Source: Isoetes taiwanensis (lineage: Eukaryota > Streptophyta > Lycopodiopsida > Isoetales > Isoetaceae). Taken from it: a DNA stretch of 64,000 nt. The DNA lies in contig JAJEKV010000027.1 of assembly GCA_021234155.1 (NCBI GenBank), positions 2,059,419-2,123,418 on the forward strand, written 5' to 3'. Positions within the stretch are counted from its first letter, which is position 1; every line of letters begins with the position of its first letter. A model generated the notes under the pieces. The model saw nothing but the letters and a program-made list of their open reading frames with translations, was not told the DNA's origin and made no database searches. Below, piece by piece: positions 1 through 12,121 of the stretch. The position numbers were made by a program, and so were the translations under genes.

Positions 1-523
1 AGCCTAGGGAAGCATTGGCTTGATAGATGGAGAACCGAAAGAGACACAACGATGCAAATACTAGTACAGAAGCCCTGAGCGGGGTACTCATCAACATTAT
101 TTTAAATCCTCCAGACGAACTTGGAAATCAGCTCTGTATCTTTTAAATGAGACTCCAAGGAACATCAGTATGACTTTCTATGTTCCATGGAGGATTATTT
201 CTGGGAACTGCATACCCGTATGTCAGCTCTACATCCTCCTGTTCCTGAGGTTGTGTTGCGGATTGTGGAAGAAGGTAAAATAACAACTCGCCAACATATT
301 AAGTTTTTGTTTGTGGCTGACCTGGAGGGCTATGAAATTGCTTTTGATTTTGACAACCATTCTTTCCTTCTCTTTTGGTCGATGAAGGGCATCATCTCAA
401 AATGGCTCGTCAATGTAAACATGTTCTAGTTTCCCGTTTTTCTCAATCTTCTTCTAACCAGGCTTTTGCTCCGTCTTTTTCCTTGGCTAATGCACCACTA
501 AAGCATGTACCAATTGTCTTGGC

Positions 524-565
524 TGTACTTTTTGTGGGCATCCTAGCCACCAAATTGAATCTTGT
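524..565 (+). other. CCHC zinc-knuckle-like motif, possible gag relic
   Basis: This stretch reads CTFCGHPSHQIESC, an exact C-X2-C-X4-H-X4-C spacing as in retroelement gag zinc knuckles. A further C-X2-C lies just upstream in the same frame. The surrounding frame is broken and no reverse transcriptase is next to it. It may be a gag relic or chance. Confidence 0.25.
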
Positions 566-1179
566 TTCGCTCGTATGGCGGCCGGAGCTCCTATAACGGG
601 CCCTCTTACGCCTCCATCTTGCCATCTCTTCCAACCACTCAGTTGGCTCCACCACTGCCTCTGCATTTCATGCCTCGCCCCAATGCCTAACTGTCTTGAG
701 TGCTATCTTGTTCGAGACTATATGGGAAAAAGTAAAAAGTCAAAAATATAAAAGATAAAAAATATATACGGTTTGGATTGAGTGTGATTCTTTCTTGAGC
801 CTTCAGGGCATACATAAGTTTTTTTTTTTTTATCTATTTGACTATATTTATATATATATATATATATAACATTGGGTTTTCTAGTTATATCTTCTCTATT
901 TGACTCTTAATTAACTTGTTTTCAAATTGTTCTCCATATTCATCTTTAATTCCTCATTTGGAAATTAATCCTTTAATTGCCGATGAGTGGCATCTTTGAC
1001 TCTTGTTTTGAACTGATTACATGATGCATTACCATTTTGGCAATCTATTTCGTCAGCCAACAAATCATAAATTGGATCCAATTTGGTCATCGCTTGCCTT
1101 GGAATGATTTTCAACCTTCATATGGACTTTGCCTGCTTAGCAATTTAATTGGGAAACCCAAGATGAAGAATGGTTAGAC

Positions 1180-1488
1180 ATGCAAAATAAGCAATTGGAA
1201 TCAAAAGAAAAGGAAGAAGATCTAGCACTTTGCCAAAAGGAAGAAACTGACAGTATTATGTGCAACGAGAAATTAAAAGAAATGGAAGGTCAAGATGAGA
1301 AAATCAATCAAATAGAGGATGAAAAGAAAAGAGAGAGGGAATTTTTTCAAAGAATAGCAAAGGACGAGAAGTTGATGGAAGAGAAGAAAGAGAAAGCAAG
1401 GACAAGAAGACCAACTGAACGCAGAGCATTATCACTAGAGGCTATTAAAGAAAAAGTTATGGAAGTACTGGAGAATATCATTGAATGA
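1180..1488 (+). CDS. Hypothetical coiled-coil protein, 102 aa
   Basis: This open frame is dominated by Glu, Lys, Gln and Arg with heptad-like spacing, so a coiled coil is likely. I recognise no family. No partner exon with clean splice sites was found. It could be one exon of a larger gene, or a relic of transposon coding sequence. Confidence 0.25.
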   Translation: MQNKQLESKEKEEDLALCQKEETDSIMCNEKLKEMEGQDEKINQIEDEKKREREFFQRIAKDEKLMEEKKEKARTRRPTERRALSLEAIKEKVMEVLENIIE

Positions 1489-3109
1489 GACGCATTTACA
1501 GCCAACATTGATCTTTCCATGAATGACAAGCTAGAAAAGATGTTCAATACCATAAAAGGTGATTCAAATGCTCAATGGGATGCATGCGCAAAAGTGAAAA
1601 TGAGGATTTTGGAAACAAGGCCATCATCTGGCCGGAAGATATGAGATCCAGGGTAAGTTTCAAAACCTTGGTTTCCTCGGGACGAGAAATATCTTTTCCT
1701 CCAATAACGTCGTCTTCCAAATCGAGGTAAAAATTTGAAAAAAGCAATAAAATAAGAATATGGCTATGGAATCTTGCTAGCTTAGTAAAGAACGCTGAGC
1801 AGAGATGGAAAAAGAGGTAACGTAGTATAAGGGATGTACTACGTGAAGAATTACCCATAAAAAACATGGAGACAGGAAGATTTGACATGGCAACTGGGTT
1901 GTCATTAGAACCCCATTGAAGAAAAATACCTATGGAGAAAAGAAGAAATTGACGTAACCAAACAAGGTCTCGGAAAAGAAGGGGTAAAGTCAGGAGATTC
2001 GAAGAAGAAAATAATGCTTAAAGTTATAGGAAAAAACCAGACATACTGGTTACAACAAAATAATGAAGGAAAACATCTACAACAAGAGCAAGCCATAAGA
2101 TCTATGTTGAAGATTATCATGAAGAAGGCAACAAGGGCCGAAAAGAAGGGGATCATGGGGAAAATAGACCATGGAAGTTATTGGAATTACTATTGCAAGC
2201 AAAAGCATTGATGTTATGAACCATGGAAGAAGGGAAGTTAAAAAAATTGTTAAAAAATGGAAATTGTTGGCAACAAAAAAATTATTGGACAAAGGGAAAC
2301 AACCTAAAAAAGATGGAGCTAGAAAAGCAACGGACACAAGCTATGCTAAAGTCGGATTGGGTATGCCGTTTTGGGTTCTAGAGGCTCCTAGGTTCCTGAT
2401 CAACAGGAATTACTTGGCCCATTTTGATTGCCTCAAATTTGTTTGCTAGGAAGAACTGAACAATTAGAGCAGGCAAATCAGCCTTATAATATGCCAAAAT
2501 TGATAAATTTGCATTAATTAAGACAGGAAAAAGCCGAAGCCCTCTTGTTACTGCCGGATTCACCATTAGTTTTGATTGGAATTTCACCAGAAAGATTTTA
2601 GGGGATTCTTGCATGAGCAGTCGTTCAGTTTTTGAAATTGCCCTGGGCATGCTGATATAACCCAGAATAATCCCCGTTGCTGTGAATTTGCATGTGACTA
2701 AGCCAAAACCATCGGAATTGGATCTTGGGATAGTGAATCGAGAATCTCCCTTATTGCTTAAGGTTTTTCGAAATTCTTTGTGCACCCTTGGACTACCATA
2801 GTCAAATATTTTTGGAGGAAAAAAAACTAGGAGGGGCCATCATGGAAAATGAAACATTTGGGTTATGATGACTTGGTATGCCAAGGTGGCACGATTTGAT
2901 GACATGGCAGGTCAAATGATGCAGTAGTGATGCCAGAGGTGCCATATTGGTGATCCACCCATGTGATAAATACGAAAATCAAGGAGTGCATATGAAATCC
3001 ATGGGTTGTGATGACGTGGCATGATGATGTGGCAGGGGTAGGTTAGGCTACAATATGTACACCATGGTTGGGGTTATTCCAAGCAAACCAACCAGATGCA
3101 CAATAAAGA

Positions 3110-4322
3110 TTAGTCTTGCGCTTTCTCTTTAGCATTAGCATTATCGCATTGGCTCAGACCTACAAGTACTTGGGGATTGAGTTCTCAACTACCACCCATT
3201 GGGATCGCGGCTATCGGGTTCGCTTGGGTCACGGCGGGTTGAAAGCACTATATGCCATCGAGGAACAACAGCCCACAAGGCGAGTTATGCGCTGGGGCCA
3301 CCATCCACATTTGTTTCGGCCTTGGTTGGAGCCGGTCCTTTGTATGGGAAGTGTGGGGTGGGTGATATCCCTCAACACGGAATGACCTCGGCAGGTCGCG
3401 AAGGCCCTTCTCGCACGGGCCCTGGGGTGAAGTCCACGCCCGCACAGATCCTACCCAGGAGACGGGCTTTCCACCCCTTCAACGGGCTGCATTGAACGCC
3501 ATATCGTTTACTTCAAAAGGTGGTCGCTATGGTTGATACACGCGCCAGCTCTATCTTGCTTTGGCCACGCCGATGGGTCCCCAACGCCTGAAATCCTCGC
3601 ATGGAAAGACAAGCAAGCTCAGTGGTTCTCACGCCGGGCGAGTGCAAACAGACATGCGCCCGTCGGCACTTAAACCGTACCTAGATGCTACTTTCCTTCG
3701 CGAAGCTTCTCGGGATGCAGGCTCGACGCACGTTAAGTTGGCACACCATCGCAAAGAAGTCAATCCTAGGCTCACAAGAGGCCCACACCAGTTTTGTACA
3801 CCCACTGCCCCATGAAGAAGTTGCTGACTTATAGCTTCCACCAAGATCGGTGCACATCGCCCCGCATTGAAACAGGCGTTGGGCTGTGGAAGCACGAGCA
3901 AAGGCTTTGCCGCTGTTGCCACGGTAGGCCGATTGAGGATGAATGTCATACCCTCCGTGATCTGCCCGGCATTTGCCCATATCCGAGAGAGGTATGTTCG
4001 ACTACTAGTGCGGCCAGCCGGTAGTTGCATCGGTTTATTGACTACGGTGGCCAGTGGGTTCGTTGGGGTCATACCTCGGGAGGTTATGGATGCACGGGAC
4101 TTCGTTTGTGTCCTAAGGGACGGTCTTGAACTGCCCTATGCAATTGTACAGTGTGCGCCAAAGATGATTATTATCGCTAAGGTTTTTCCCTCGAAAACCA
4201 GCCTGGCGGGGTTTTTAATCTGTCGGTAATAAGCTTGTGTCGCTTCTCTTTGTTTGGGTCTCATGGGCCAATTGGTCTCCGTGGACGCTAAAAACCTATT
4301 CTATTCTATTCTATTCTTATTC
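3110..4322 (+). pseudogene. Non-LTR retrotransposon copy 1, 5'-truncated
   Basis: This is the 3' part of a LINE. The first readable segment (YKYLGIEFSTT, about 3160-3195) is the conserved block after the RT palm. Near 3860-3960 a knuckle-like C-terminal domain is readable (ETG...RLCRCC...IEDECHTL), typical of the end of LINE ORF2. Frameshifts break the frame repeatedly. The 3' UTR keeps a hairpin at 4179-4220 (GGTTTT...AAAACC followed by GGGGTTTTTAATC), then the core CTCCGTGGACG, then a CTATT-repeat tail at about 4300-4325. The copy at 26128-27935 (minus) is the closest relative in this window. Base composition is richer in GC than the flanks. Confidence 0.85.
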
Positions 4323-4329
4323 TTAGTAG

Positions 4330-4474
4330 CCTTTTAATATTTGGTTATTATGTTTGGTGATGGGGCCTAGTCCCCAGGTTTTAGATGGGCTGTTGCCCTC
4401 GCATGTGCCGTCCCATAACCCGTTGGGTTCCCGTGGACGTAAAAAATCATCTTATCTTATCTTCATCATCGCCA
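4330..4474 (+). mobile_element. SINE-like element sharing the LINE 3' end
   Basis: This short stretch follows copy 1 directly. It ends with TTGGGTTCCCGTGGACGT, then A residues, then a CTTAT-type tandem tail at about 4450-4472. The last about 20 bases match the 3' end of the neighbouring LINE family while the body does not, which is the usual relation of a SINE to the LINE that mobilises it. A GC-rich body hairpin (GGGGCCTAGTCCCC) lies at about 4362-4375. No clear tRNA-type promoter boxes were seen. Confidence 0.5.
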
Positions 4475-4521
4475 TATTTTGCATCAACAAACAAAATTTC
4501 TAGAAAAGGCAGAGATGCACT

Positions 4522-4716
4522 CACTACTATAAATGTAGGCAGAAATGGCACAAAAGTGGCATTTATGCTCTGCCTTTTTACGGAGCAGAAACGTCACTTT
4601 TGTGCCATTTATGACGTTTGTGCTCTCCAAATGACACAAAAGTGACATTTATGCTCCGTAAAAAGGCGGAGCATAAACGCCACTTTTGTGTCATTTATAC
4701 CTATTTTGTAGTAGTG
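4522..4716. mobile_element. CACTA-type MITE, 195 bp
   Basis: The ends are inverted repeats starting CACTACTA (CACTACTATAAAT left, CACTACTACAAAAT right). They are flanked by a 3-bp duplication ACT at 4519-4521 and 4717-4719, as expected for the CACTA superfamily. The interior holds four copies of a word close to AAATGRCACAAAAGTGRC, alternating in orientation, so the element folds into two consecutive hairpins. It has no coding capacity. Confidence 0.85.
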
Positions 4717-5512
4717 ACTTCCACGACTTTGCAAATGCAAAAGCATAACTCTGGACGTCCACAAAGATGAACAAAATAGTGCCGTATACTTTGCCACAAC
4801 AAATTTAGAGGAAAAGACTGCTTACACCAAAGCTATTTAAAAGCTACCTAGAAGAAAAGCCATTTGAACCTTCATAACTCACGATTCATAGAAGAAGGGA
4901 ACAAAATGAGACCCTGGAGCACTTGGTCGGAATCTCAATGGATCGTCATTTGATCCTCTACAAGATGGATCGTCTGGATAAAAAGGATCCAGCTGGTTCT
5001 CAAGAGCCATCAAAATCAATCACAAAATCTGAACTCATGTATTTAAACATCAGATAGCGCACGGCTTTTGAAAAGACCAAGTGTCAATGGCAGGATTAGG
5101 GCACAACTTTCAAGAAAACCACGTGTCAGCTATGTTGAATTAGTCAGGAAGAAAATAGTGAGAACAAAAAAGCGAACTGCTTTTTATAGGAGGGATAAAT
5201 ATTGTAGGTTGATGCCTTTGGAATATTATCTTTAAATTTTGACCTAACATTTTGGCACGTCAGTTTATTTTGTTTGCAATACATTTCCATAAAATTTGTG
5301 ACACCTGTAACGTGCACTTGCTTTCAAATTACATATTGACAGCTATCGGATAGTTGTTTCCATATTATTAGCATCACCAAATTTCAGTTTGACATCTATC
5401 AGATAGCTGTTTCCAGATTGTAACCTCTCTTCAAACATTGCCATGTAGCAAGATTGATATCTTCATACATCGCCAAGTAGCTAAAATTGACTGTCGATGC
5501 TGTGCTTGCATC

Positions 5513-5520
5513 TATAAATA
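5513..5520 (+). promoter_or_regulatory. TATA-box-like TATAAATA
   Basis: TATAAATA lies about 160 bp upstream of the ATG at 5682 and follows an imperfect direct repeat (TGACAKCTATCRGATAG at about 5337 and 5390). It is the only promoter-like context seen for that open frame. It could be chance in AT-rich DNA. Confidence 0.25.
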
Positions 5521-5681
5521 AGAAATGAAATTGGTAAAAATTGCTCCTTCAGGCACTGTCAAAGTGGTCAAAATGACTTTTACAGGTGCATTTTTAGCTA
5601 CCTTCCTTCTTTAAAATCGCTTTTTAAGTTTCAGTGTTAAAGTTCCAGAAGCTAAACCTGCTGCTTTAAAGTGCTGCTGGA

Positions 5682-6230
5682 ATGGCGACCTCAGGCATCG
5701 CCTGCAGATGTAGCCCCATCTACTGCAGGAACACATGCCTCCGTGTTTCTAACAGGACCATTATGTTATCATCTATTCTGAACATATTAAAGTTTCTGCC
5801 ATACCTCAACGCCTCAGTGAATCCACTACTGGCAATGTCTCTAGCTTATGTTCTGCTCTCACCTCTAGCTTCCGTTCTGCTCGCTGGGAACACCCACTCT
5901 GCATCGTCTCTACAAAGACGATTTGTGAAGAAAGAATTTCGACTTAAGGGGGGATGTCCATCTGTGGACAACTTATGTGATTTTTGCTCAGATCTGCATC
6001 GAGATGGAGTCCAAATGCCACGATCATGCTCTAGATCTGTATCAACAAACTGGAATTATTATTTTTTCAAAATAAAAAACATCAAGCTTTTAATTGCAAT
6101 GCAAACTTACCTGGCTTTTTTACCTTCATGGTCATATCCTGCCCCTCATAGTCCGCTGCAATTGGCTCAATACTATGATCTTATGCACCTTCCAAGTGAC
6201 CATAACAGACCACATATGTACCTACAATAG
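5682..6230 (+). CDS. Hypothetical protein, 182 aa
   Basis: This is the longest open frame of the 4.8-6.6 kb interval. No domain is recognised. It has a hydrophobic stretch at about residues 38-68. A purine run followed by TGT (5947-5956) lies inside the frame and resembles a polypurine tract next to an LTR start, but no matching second LTR was found. It may be a transposon relic rather than a gene. Confidence 0.2.
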   Translation: MATSGIACRCSPIYCRNTCLRVSNRTIMLSSILNILKFLPYLNASVNPLLAMSLAYVLLSPLASVLLAGNTHSASSLQRRFVKKEFRLKGGCPSVDNLCDFCSDLHRDGVQMPRSCSRSVSTNWNYYFFKIKNIKLLIAMQTYLAFLPSWSYPAPHSPLQLAQYYDLMHLPSDHNRPHMYLQ

Positions 6231-6459
6231 CCTACTATTGTCCATTAATTGGACACTTGACATGCCTTCAATGGACACATCACAAAATCTCAATGGACAC
6301 TAATATGAACCTAAATTGCACACTCAAGGGAATCATGATACCTTACAAACCCAATTTTACCAAAAGTTGTACCAAATCTCCATGCATCATGTCTACAAAA
6401 ATATGAACTCTCTCTTATAAATTGTCTTTAAACCTGCAAGTGAAGTAGATTAATATAAT

Positions 6460-6513
6460 AGGATGTGGGGAATTGAACCCCTGGCCTATTTTTTGGCCAT
6501 AGCACATCATCCT
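6460..6513 (-). repeat. tRNA-like relic (T-arm and acceptor stem only)
   Basis: On the minus strand AGGATGA can pair with ACATCCT 54 nt later. Just before the 3' strand, GGGGTTCAATTCCCC matches a T-arm with a B-box-like GGTTCAATTCC. A middle GGCC...GGCC stem could be an anticodon arm. The D arm and A box are missing. It is therefore not a working nuclear tRNA gene. It might be a tRNA-derived SINE head or an organellar tRNA fragment. Confidence 0.3.
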
Positions 6514-6625
6514 CACCTGCACAAACTTAATCAGATCTTCTTAGCTCTGCTGCAGCTTCACTTGTTCCTTCACCCCTTTTTTTATGTTTTCCTCTTGGTG
6601 TGGTCCCAAAAGCTGAAAAGAAATT

Positions 6626-8985
6626 TTGCGAATGATAGTTGAGCCAGATACGCGACATAATGCCATTCAAAATTATAAGTCTGTTTTGAAACGCAAGAAG
6701 GCACGCTTTGTTGCTGAGCATCAGAAGCAAATGTTTGAATTACTGCTACGTGAGCCTCGGACCTTCTGGCGCAAAATATTATATCGACCACCTCCTACCC
6801 TTGGACATATTTCTATGCAGCAATGGGATGAGCGATTGGTCCACTTATATGATCATCCTGGGGTCCTTAATTCTGTGCCTCCTTTGGTAGGTGATATTCT
6901 TCAATTCACAGAGGAGGAAGTCAAAGAAGGTCTGCGGCATCTATCTAATGGCGGGGGTCCGCTATTGCTTCCAATCATCACTACTCTTTTAAATCAAGCT
7001 TTGCAAGAAGGCTTGCCGTAAACTTGGGTCACAAGAAGGTCGCACCAATTTACAAAGCGGTGATAAGCATGACCCTTCTAATTATCGCATGATCATGGTA
7101 AGTTCCATATTTTCAAAGCTCTTAGCCGGCCTTTACCGAGAAGCGCTTGACATCATGGGGCGTAATATCCGGTGTAATGCGTCGGTAGAGGGAGGCGGGC
7201 TTTCGTCCATGCCATTCTACAATAGACCATATTTTCACATTGCGCATGCTTATTGAACATAGTCGAAGTTTGAAACAAGACCTCTATATATGCTTTGTGG
7301 ATTTTACTTACGCTTTTGATACAAGCATCATGAGCTTCTTTGGCAGACTTGGGGCACTTGGGGTTCCACAAGATCTTCAAAATGCGCTTTATCGGCTCTA
7401 TGAAAGGGTTTTTGCTAAATTTCCAAAGATCGTACTCAAATCACTAGCAATATTGGAGTTCGTCCGGTGGTTGCCCTTTATCTCCTACACTCTTTGGCTT
7501 GTACATTCGATCAATTGGAAGAATGGCTTGATAATCATGGCGCGAGGTCCACATTTGGCACACTATATCATTAGGCAACTTATGTATGCCGATGATGTTT
7601 CACTTCGCACATACATTTGCTAGTATGCAAAGAACATTTACATGCTCTAAGACAGTTTCGTGGAGAACACAGTCTGCGTGTTAATCTCCAAAAGACCAAG
7701 CTTTTGGTAGTTCAATCTTCTCGTCACAATGTTCCCCTATGCACCTATGATAGCCGCCGGTTGAAGTTGTAGATAGCTACAAGTATCTTGGTGTTAATTA
7801 CGTAAGAACACACTTTGGGGAACAAAGATGTATTACCAAGCTGGTGGTTTCGGATGGAGAGCACTCTATGCAATGCAAAACAATTGTTTTCGGCAGAAAT
7901 TCATGATTGGCCACGGAAAAGCCCACTTGTTTGGGACTTTGGTAGAGCCTGCTTTTCTTGTATGGCTCGAAGTGTGGGGGCCGCCATTAGTGCTAGTCTT
8001 TGGGAGAGCTTGGAGCCGGGTGCAAAAGTCCTTTCTCACTTACAGCCTCGAGTTAAAATAACGGTGCCCTATGCTATTTCTTTTACAAGAGACGCAGTTT
8101 TTGGCCTCTTCAACATTACGCCACAGGCCCGTCTCCACTATATCCGCAAGGTGCACCACATGGATGATGTTAGATATCTGTTCTTGCACTTGCCATGGCT
8201 GAATCTCCTCGGCGTTTGAAACGATGTTGGAAAGAGCATTGCACTACATGGTTTGTTTGTTGGCTTATTGTAAACCGTGAAAGCAATCCGCACGATGCTT
8301 GCCGATTCGATCCTCGAGCTTTTGCAACAATATCTCAATGGTTGTTTTTCTCAAAAGATATGGGACGCAGATTACTTTGGCCCAAGTGAAAAACGGGTCA
8401 TTATCATGCACACATAAATCCCACCTTAGCACCGGGGCCCCAAAGCTTATTTGCTTGCTTCATTGTCCAAGAACAAGCTTTTGTAGCTATTGCATCAATT
8501 CGCCACAGGGGTCCCACAGTGCTACGGATTGAGATGTGTAGATGGGAGCGGCCGCGAATTGCTGCGAGAAGCGAGACTATGTGCTGTTGCCGATTCTGTG
8601 TTATTGAAGATGAAAGCCATACTCTTACGAAGTTGCCCCGCTTTTTGAGATAGTCCGAATCATTTTTGACCTTAGCATTCCATTCCACGCTTCCACTTCT
8701 CGTGAGCACCATCCGTGCATGACTTGGCATTATACATACTTGAGGTTCTAGATAAACGTCATAATTACCGAGCCCTCAAGAGTCATTATCTCTGCTTGTC
8801 TAGTATCATCATTACTGCAAAGGTTTTTCCCTTGAAAACCTTTCGAGGCAGGGGTTTTTTAATCCTAGTAGTAATGATTGTACTAGCCCATTGTATGGGT
8901 CCCATGACCTATTGGTCTCCGTGGACGTTAAAAAAACTATTCTATTCTATTCTATTCTATTCTATTCTTATCCTTGATTCGCGTT
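6626..8985 (+). pseudogene. Non-LTR retrotransposon copy 2, with RT palm motifs
   Basis: This copy is longer than copy 1 but still 5'-truncated. At 6626-7021 the linker and RT finger region is open (FWRKI, then EEEVKEGLRHL). Palm motif A (FVDFTYAFDT) lies at about 7298-7327 and motif C (YADDV) at about 7586-7600. A C-terminal RFCVIEDESHTL block lies near 8588-8625. The 3' UTR hairpin (8819-8864), the core CTCCGTGGACGTTAAAA (about 8917-8933) and a CTATT tail (8938-8972) close the element. Stops and frameshifts make it inactive. It is related to copies 1 and 3, though diverged. Confidence 0.9.
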
Positions 8986-11900
8986 TCTTGAACATTTTGC
9001 TCATATATGAATACCTTGGACTTTTGTCCCACAATTGCCAATCGAATAATTTTCTTTTCACTTTAGATTTGAAGTCTGGATATCGTAGCATTCTAATTTG
9101 ACCTCCACATCATACTTTTCAGGGCTTTGAATTCGAAGGTCCTCCTAATTTGGCTTGGCAATTGCTCCTTTTGTCTTCACTAAAGTCACTAGGCAATTGG
9201 TTAGATTTTGGCATGCCCTTATTGGATTTCTTGACTCATGTCTTTTTTTCTTTTCACTCTCTTCTTTCTTTTTCATGGGCGGATGGTCTTTCCCGCACTA
9301 GTTTGCAGTGTTTTATCCTCGGTAGACGGATGCTCTTCCGCGTCTTATTATTCTGGCTCCTTTGGATGGATGCTCTTCCCTGCTCTAGTTGACGTAAGTT
9401 TCATTTGGATGGGCGGATGTTCTTCCCTATCCATTTCAAGCTTTTTCTTTGCGTTCATATCTGGTTTCGTTGTGCGCGTCGACTTTGCTTAGGGCTTATT
9501 TCTTTTTCTTTACTAATAATTTTGACGAGGATTTTTCTTTGACTATATAGCTTGCTTACAGATCTTTCCAGTTCTTGGAGTTTTGGTGGAGTTGGTTTAT
9601 TGGAGTTAGTGGCGTTGATGCTTAACACGTTGATTCCGGTGGTGTATGGAAAGTGTTCAACATATTGCTACTAGTTTCGAATCTTATCTTCTTCAGTTGT
9701 ATCACTCTCAGTCCATTTCTCATCTTCATGGCTTTTCCCAAAAACCTGAAAGTGCGGGGTTTTCAGTCCAGCTGATAAGATTTTAGACTTTGAGTTTGCA
9801 TGATTTTACTTTACTTCAATATATAGCACAATCACAGGGGGTTATTTTTATAGTTTTATACAGTTTTTGCCATGGTTTTCCTATGATTTTGGTGATGTAT
9901 TTGTTGGGGCATACCATATAGTATTTCTAGAGTGTGTCATTTTTTGAGCGGTGATTTGGATTTGCTTAAATAATCTAATGGCTGTTGTCTGTTGTCGATA
10001 ACACTGCAATATATTTTAAATCTTCACATGCGAAGGTAAAAATGGGGCTTTTTAGGTTTTCTTATGAAGGCGAATATGGGCGGCGTTGCATGGCTTTGCA
10101 TAGAAAAAGGGCTTCCAAACCCCAGAATTGGCAATACAACGGGGAAGGGCAGAATTTTATGCAGAGGGTTGAAGAAATGCTGCAACGCCTCTTCTGCAAG
10201 TCCGTTTGCATGGAATATGTTTTTTCAAGGTTGTGCTTGCTGGTTCATGAAGCTTTCTGCAGATCTCACAGCAAAGGAGGCATCTAGGGAAGCTCAAAAA
10301 GCATAGTCGGTTTTGACAGATGGTTTTGCACGGATGGTTTTGGCGGATAGTTTTGCACGAATGGTTTTTGCGAATGGTTTTGCACGGATAGTTTCTGCAG
10401 ATGGTTTTGCACAGATGGTTTCTGCAGATCTCATAGCAAAGGAGGCATCTAGGGAAGCTCAAAGAGCACATATGGGCTGACACAATATTATGGCAAGGTT
10501 CTTCTGCAATTTATGTATGAGGTTGTTCTAAAGGGGTCTGCCACGACTTCAGTTTCTTCAGCCTATTACTGCATAAATGTTAGAGCATACATGCTCGCCT
10601 TGCCCTTTATCTTATTTGGCTGATTGTATTCTCCCTCATTCCCTTGAGATGAAGCAGGGATATGCAATACCGGAGACACCGGAGACAAGGCCACAACTAG
10701 GCACGCATTTGAACACATATTTGAATCTTTGACTCTGTAAGTTAATTTTTTGTTTGAATTCCAACTAAGAAGCTTGCTTTTTCTGAAAAGGAAGACCGTT
10801 TTGTCTCTCAGTACAACATCCACTAGTATCTAGGTTCAGATGGAGCCAAGATACATTTAGAACTTCTTGGACTTTTCTTATCTTCATTGTTCATATGTTT
10901 ACTTTGTGAGTACAGGGTTTCTTTCTGGTCATATGTTTACTATCTGAGTAAATATTATGAGCTTTTTTCACACAGCATGATTTCTACTAAGAAAAACTTT
11001 TTCCACTATCCTACAGTCCTTGTGCTTTTTTTCGCACCAGTTTACCCAGTATAGGTTATTGCTCTGCTCTTCTTACAAATACCGTTGTCCATGATTGGCA
11101 AAACATAGATGCCTTGCACTGTGGCAGTTTGCAGGCATATATTCAGATCTGAAAAAAAGCTTTTGCTGAATGTTTATAGTAGCTCAAGTGTGAGGTGTCT
11201 TTGCTATGCAGTGTATGATGTTTGACTCAGAACAAAGATGCAATGTTGCATATGAACAACAAAACTAGCCCTATATATGATAGATATTGCAGGTCATGGA
11301 CTTTGATTCCAATATATAGCAATACAATATAACAATTAGTGTGTTCTCTTTTTCGGAATGGAATTAAGACATGTTTTGTGCATGCACCATAGTGCTTGCC
11401 ATGGCAAAGCATGCTCACGTGGATGACAACACATGTCATCCCACATGTCTAGCATATGTAGTGACAGTACCAATATCCACTAATCGTTGTTTCCAGATAC
11501 GGTTGTTGGTTAATGTCTCTTCTGATTCCTCAATACGAGAAGCAGATTCTTATGTGGATGGAAAAGTATCTTCACTTGAGCCCGAAGGAGGATCTTATGC
11601 CACTCCGCTATATTATGCATAGGTGCAGCAAAATAAACTAGGTGAATTGATAATTACAGTGCAAAACTGCTTTGACGTTCAAATGTTTTGAATGTTGGAT
11701 GTTGTGGATGTTTTGGCACTTTCGACATAAATACGAATGCCGCCATGTCATATCTCGTATTCCAGATTGAACATTTGACATTGCACGCCACGTTTTTTTA
11801 GTGGTTCGATTGTTGTTGCTCCTGGACGGTCAATATGTTTTATTTCATTTGCTAGTTCTAGTTCTTAAACAAACATATGAGTAAAACGTTTTAAACATGA

Positions 11901-12121
11901 GTACAACATCATTACAAATGTTTTCTACTATGCTTACCTGTGTTTACTTGTCTTTTTGTATCGCCACTCTCCTATTTCATTGGTCCTATGTTCCAAAATA
12001 TTGAAACGTATTGTATGTTTGTTTGTTAGGGTCCGAACATAACATAACATCAATTCATTTAAGTATAATGTAATGTTTTTTGTTGAAGGCCCCGAAGGGG
12101 CCAAAATTTTTTTAGCTACAA
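8986..12121. other. Gene-poor stretch with short internal repeats
   Basis: No convincing gene is seen. A word near GGATGYTCTTCCC recurs at 9283-9426. A larger duplication at 10258-10468 is listed separately. An open segment at 11503-11622 follows a TTTCCAG acceptor-like site and ends just before GTGCAG, so it could be an isolated exon. I do not recognise its product. Confidence 0.4.
10258..10468. repeat. Direct duplication with GATGGTTTTGCACG minisatellite
   Basis: A 45-bp block beginning GCAGATCTCAYAGCAAAGG occurs at about 10258-10303 and again at about 10423-10468. Between them are several imperfect units of ATGGTTTTGCACGGATGG type (10318-10425). This looks like local tandem expansion. No gene function is implied. 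Confidence 0.8.

Larger units (their letters stand above)
1..3105. other. Region without a recognisable gene
   Basis: No homology is recognised here apart from the two weak items listed separately. There is an AT dinucleotide run near 841-868. Several copies of a TGATGACRTGGCA-like word lie at 2865-3025, just upstream of the first retrotransposon copy. Open frames such as 187-429 (plus) and 2378-2785 (minus) have no motif I can name and may be chance. Confidence 0.5.

Noticed and set aside
5945-5960. Polypurine tract and LTR start
   Set aside because: No second LTR, primer-binding site or pol gene was found nearby.
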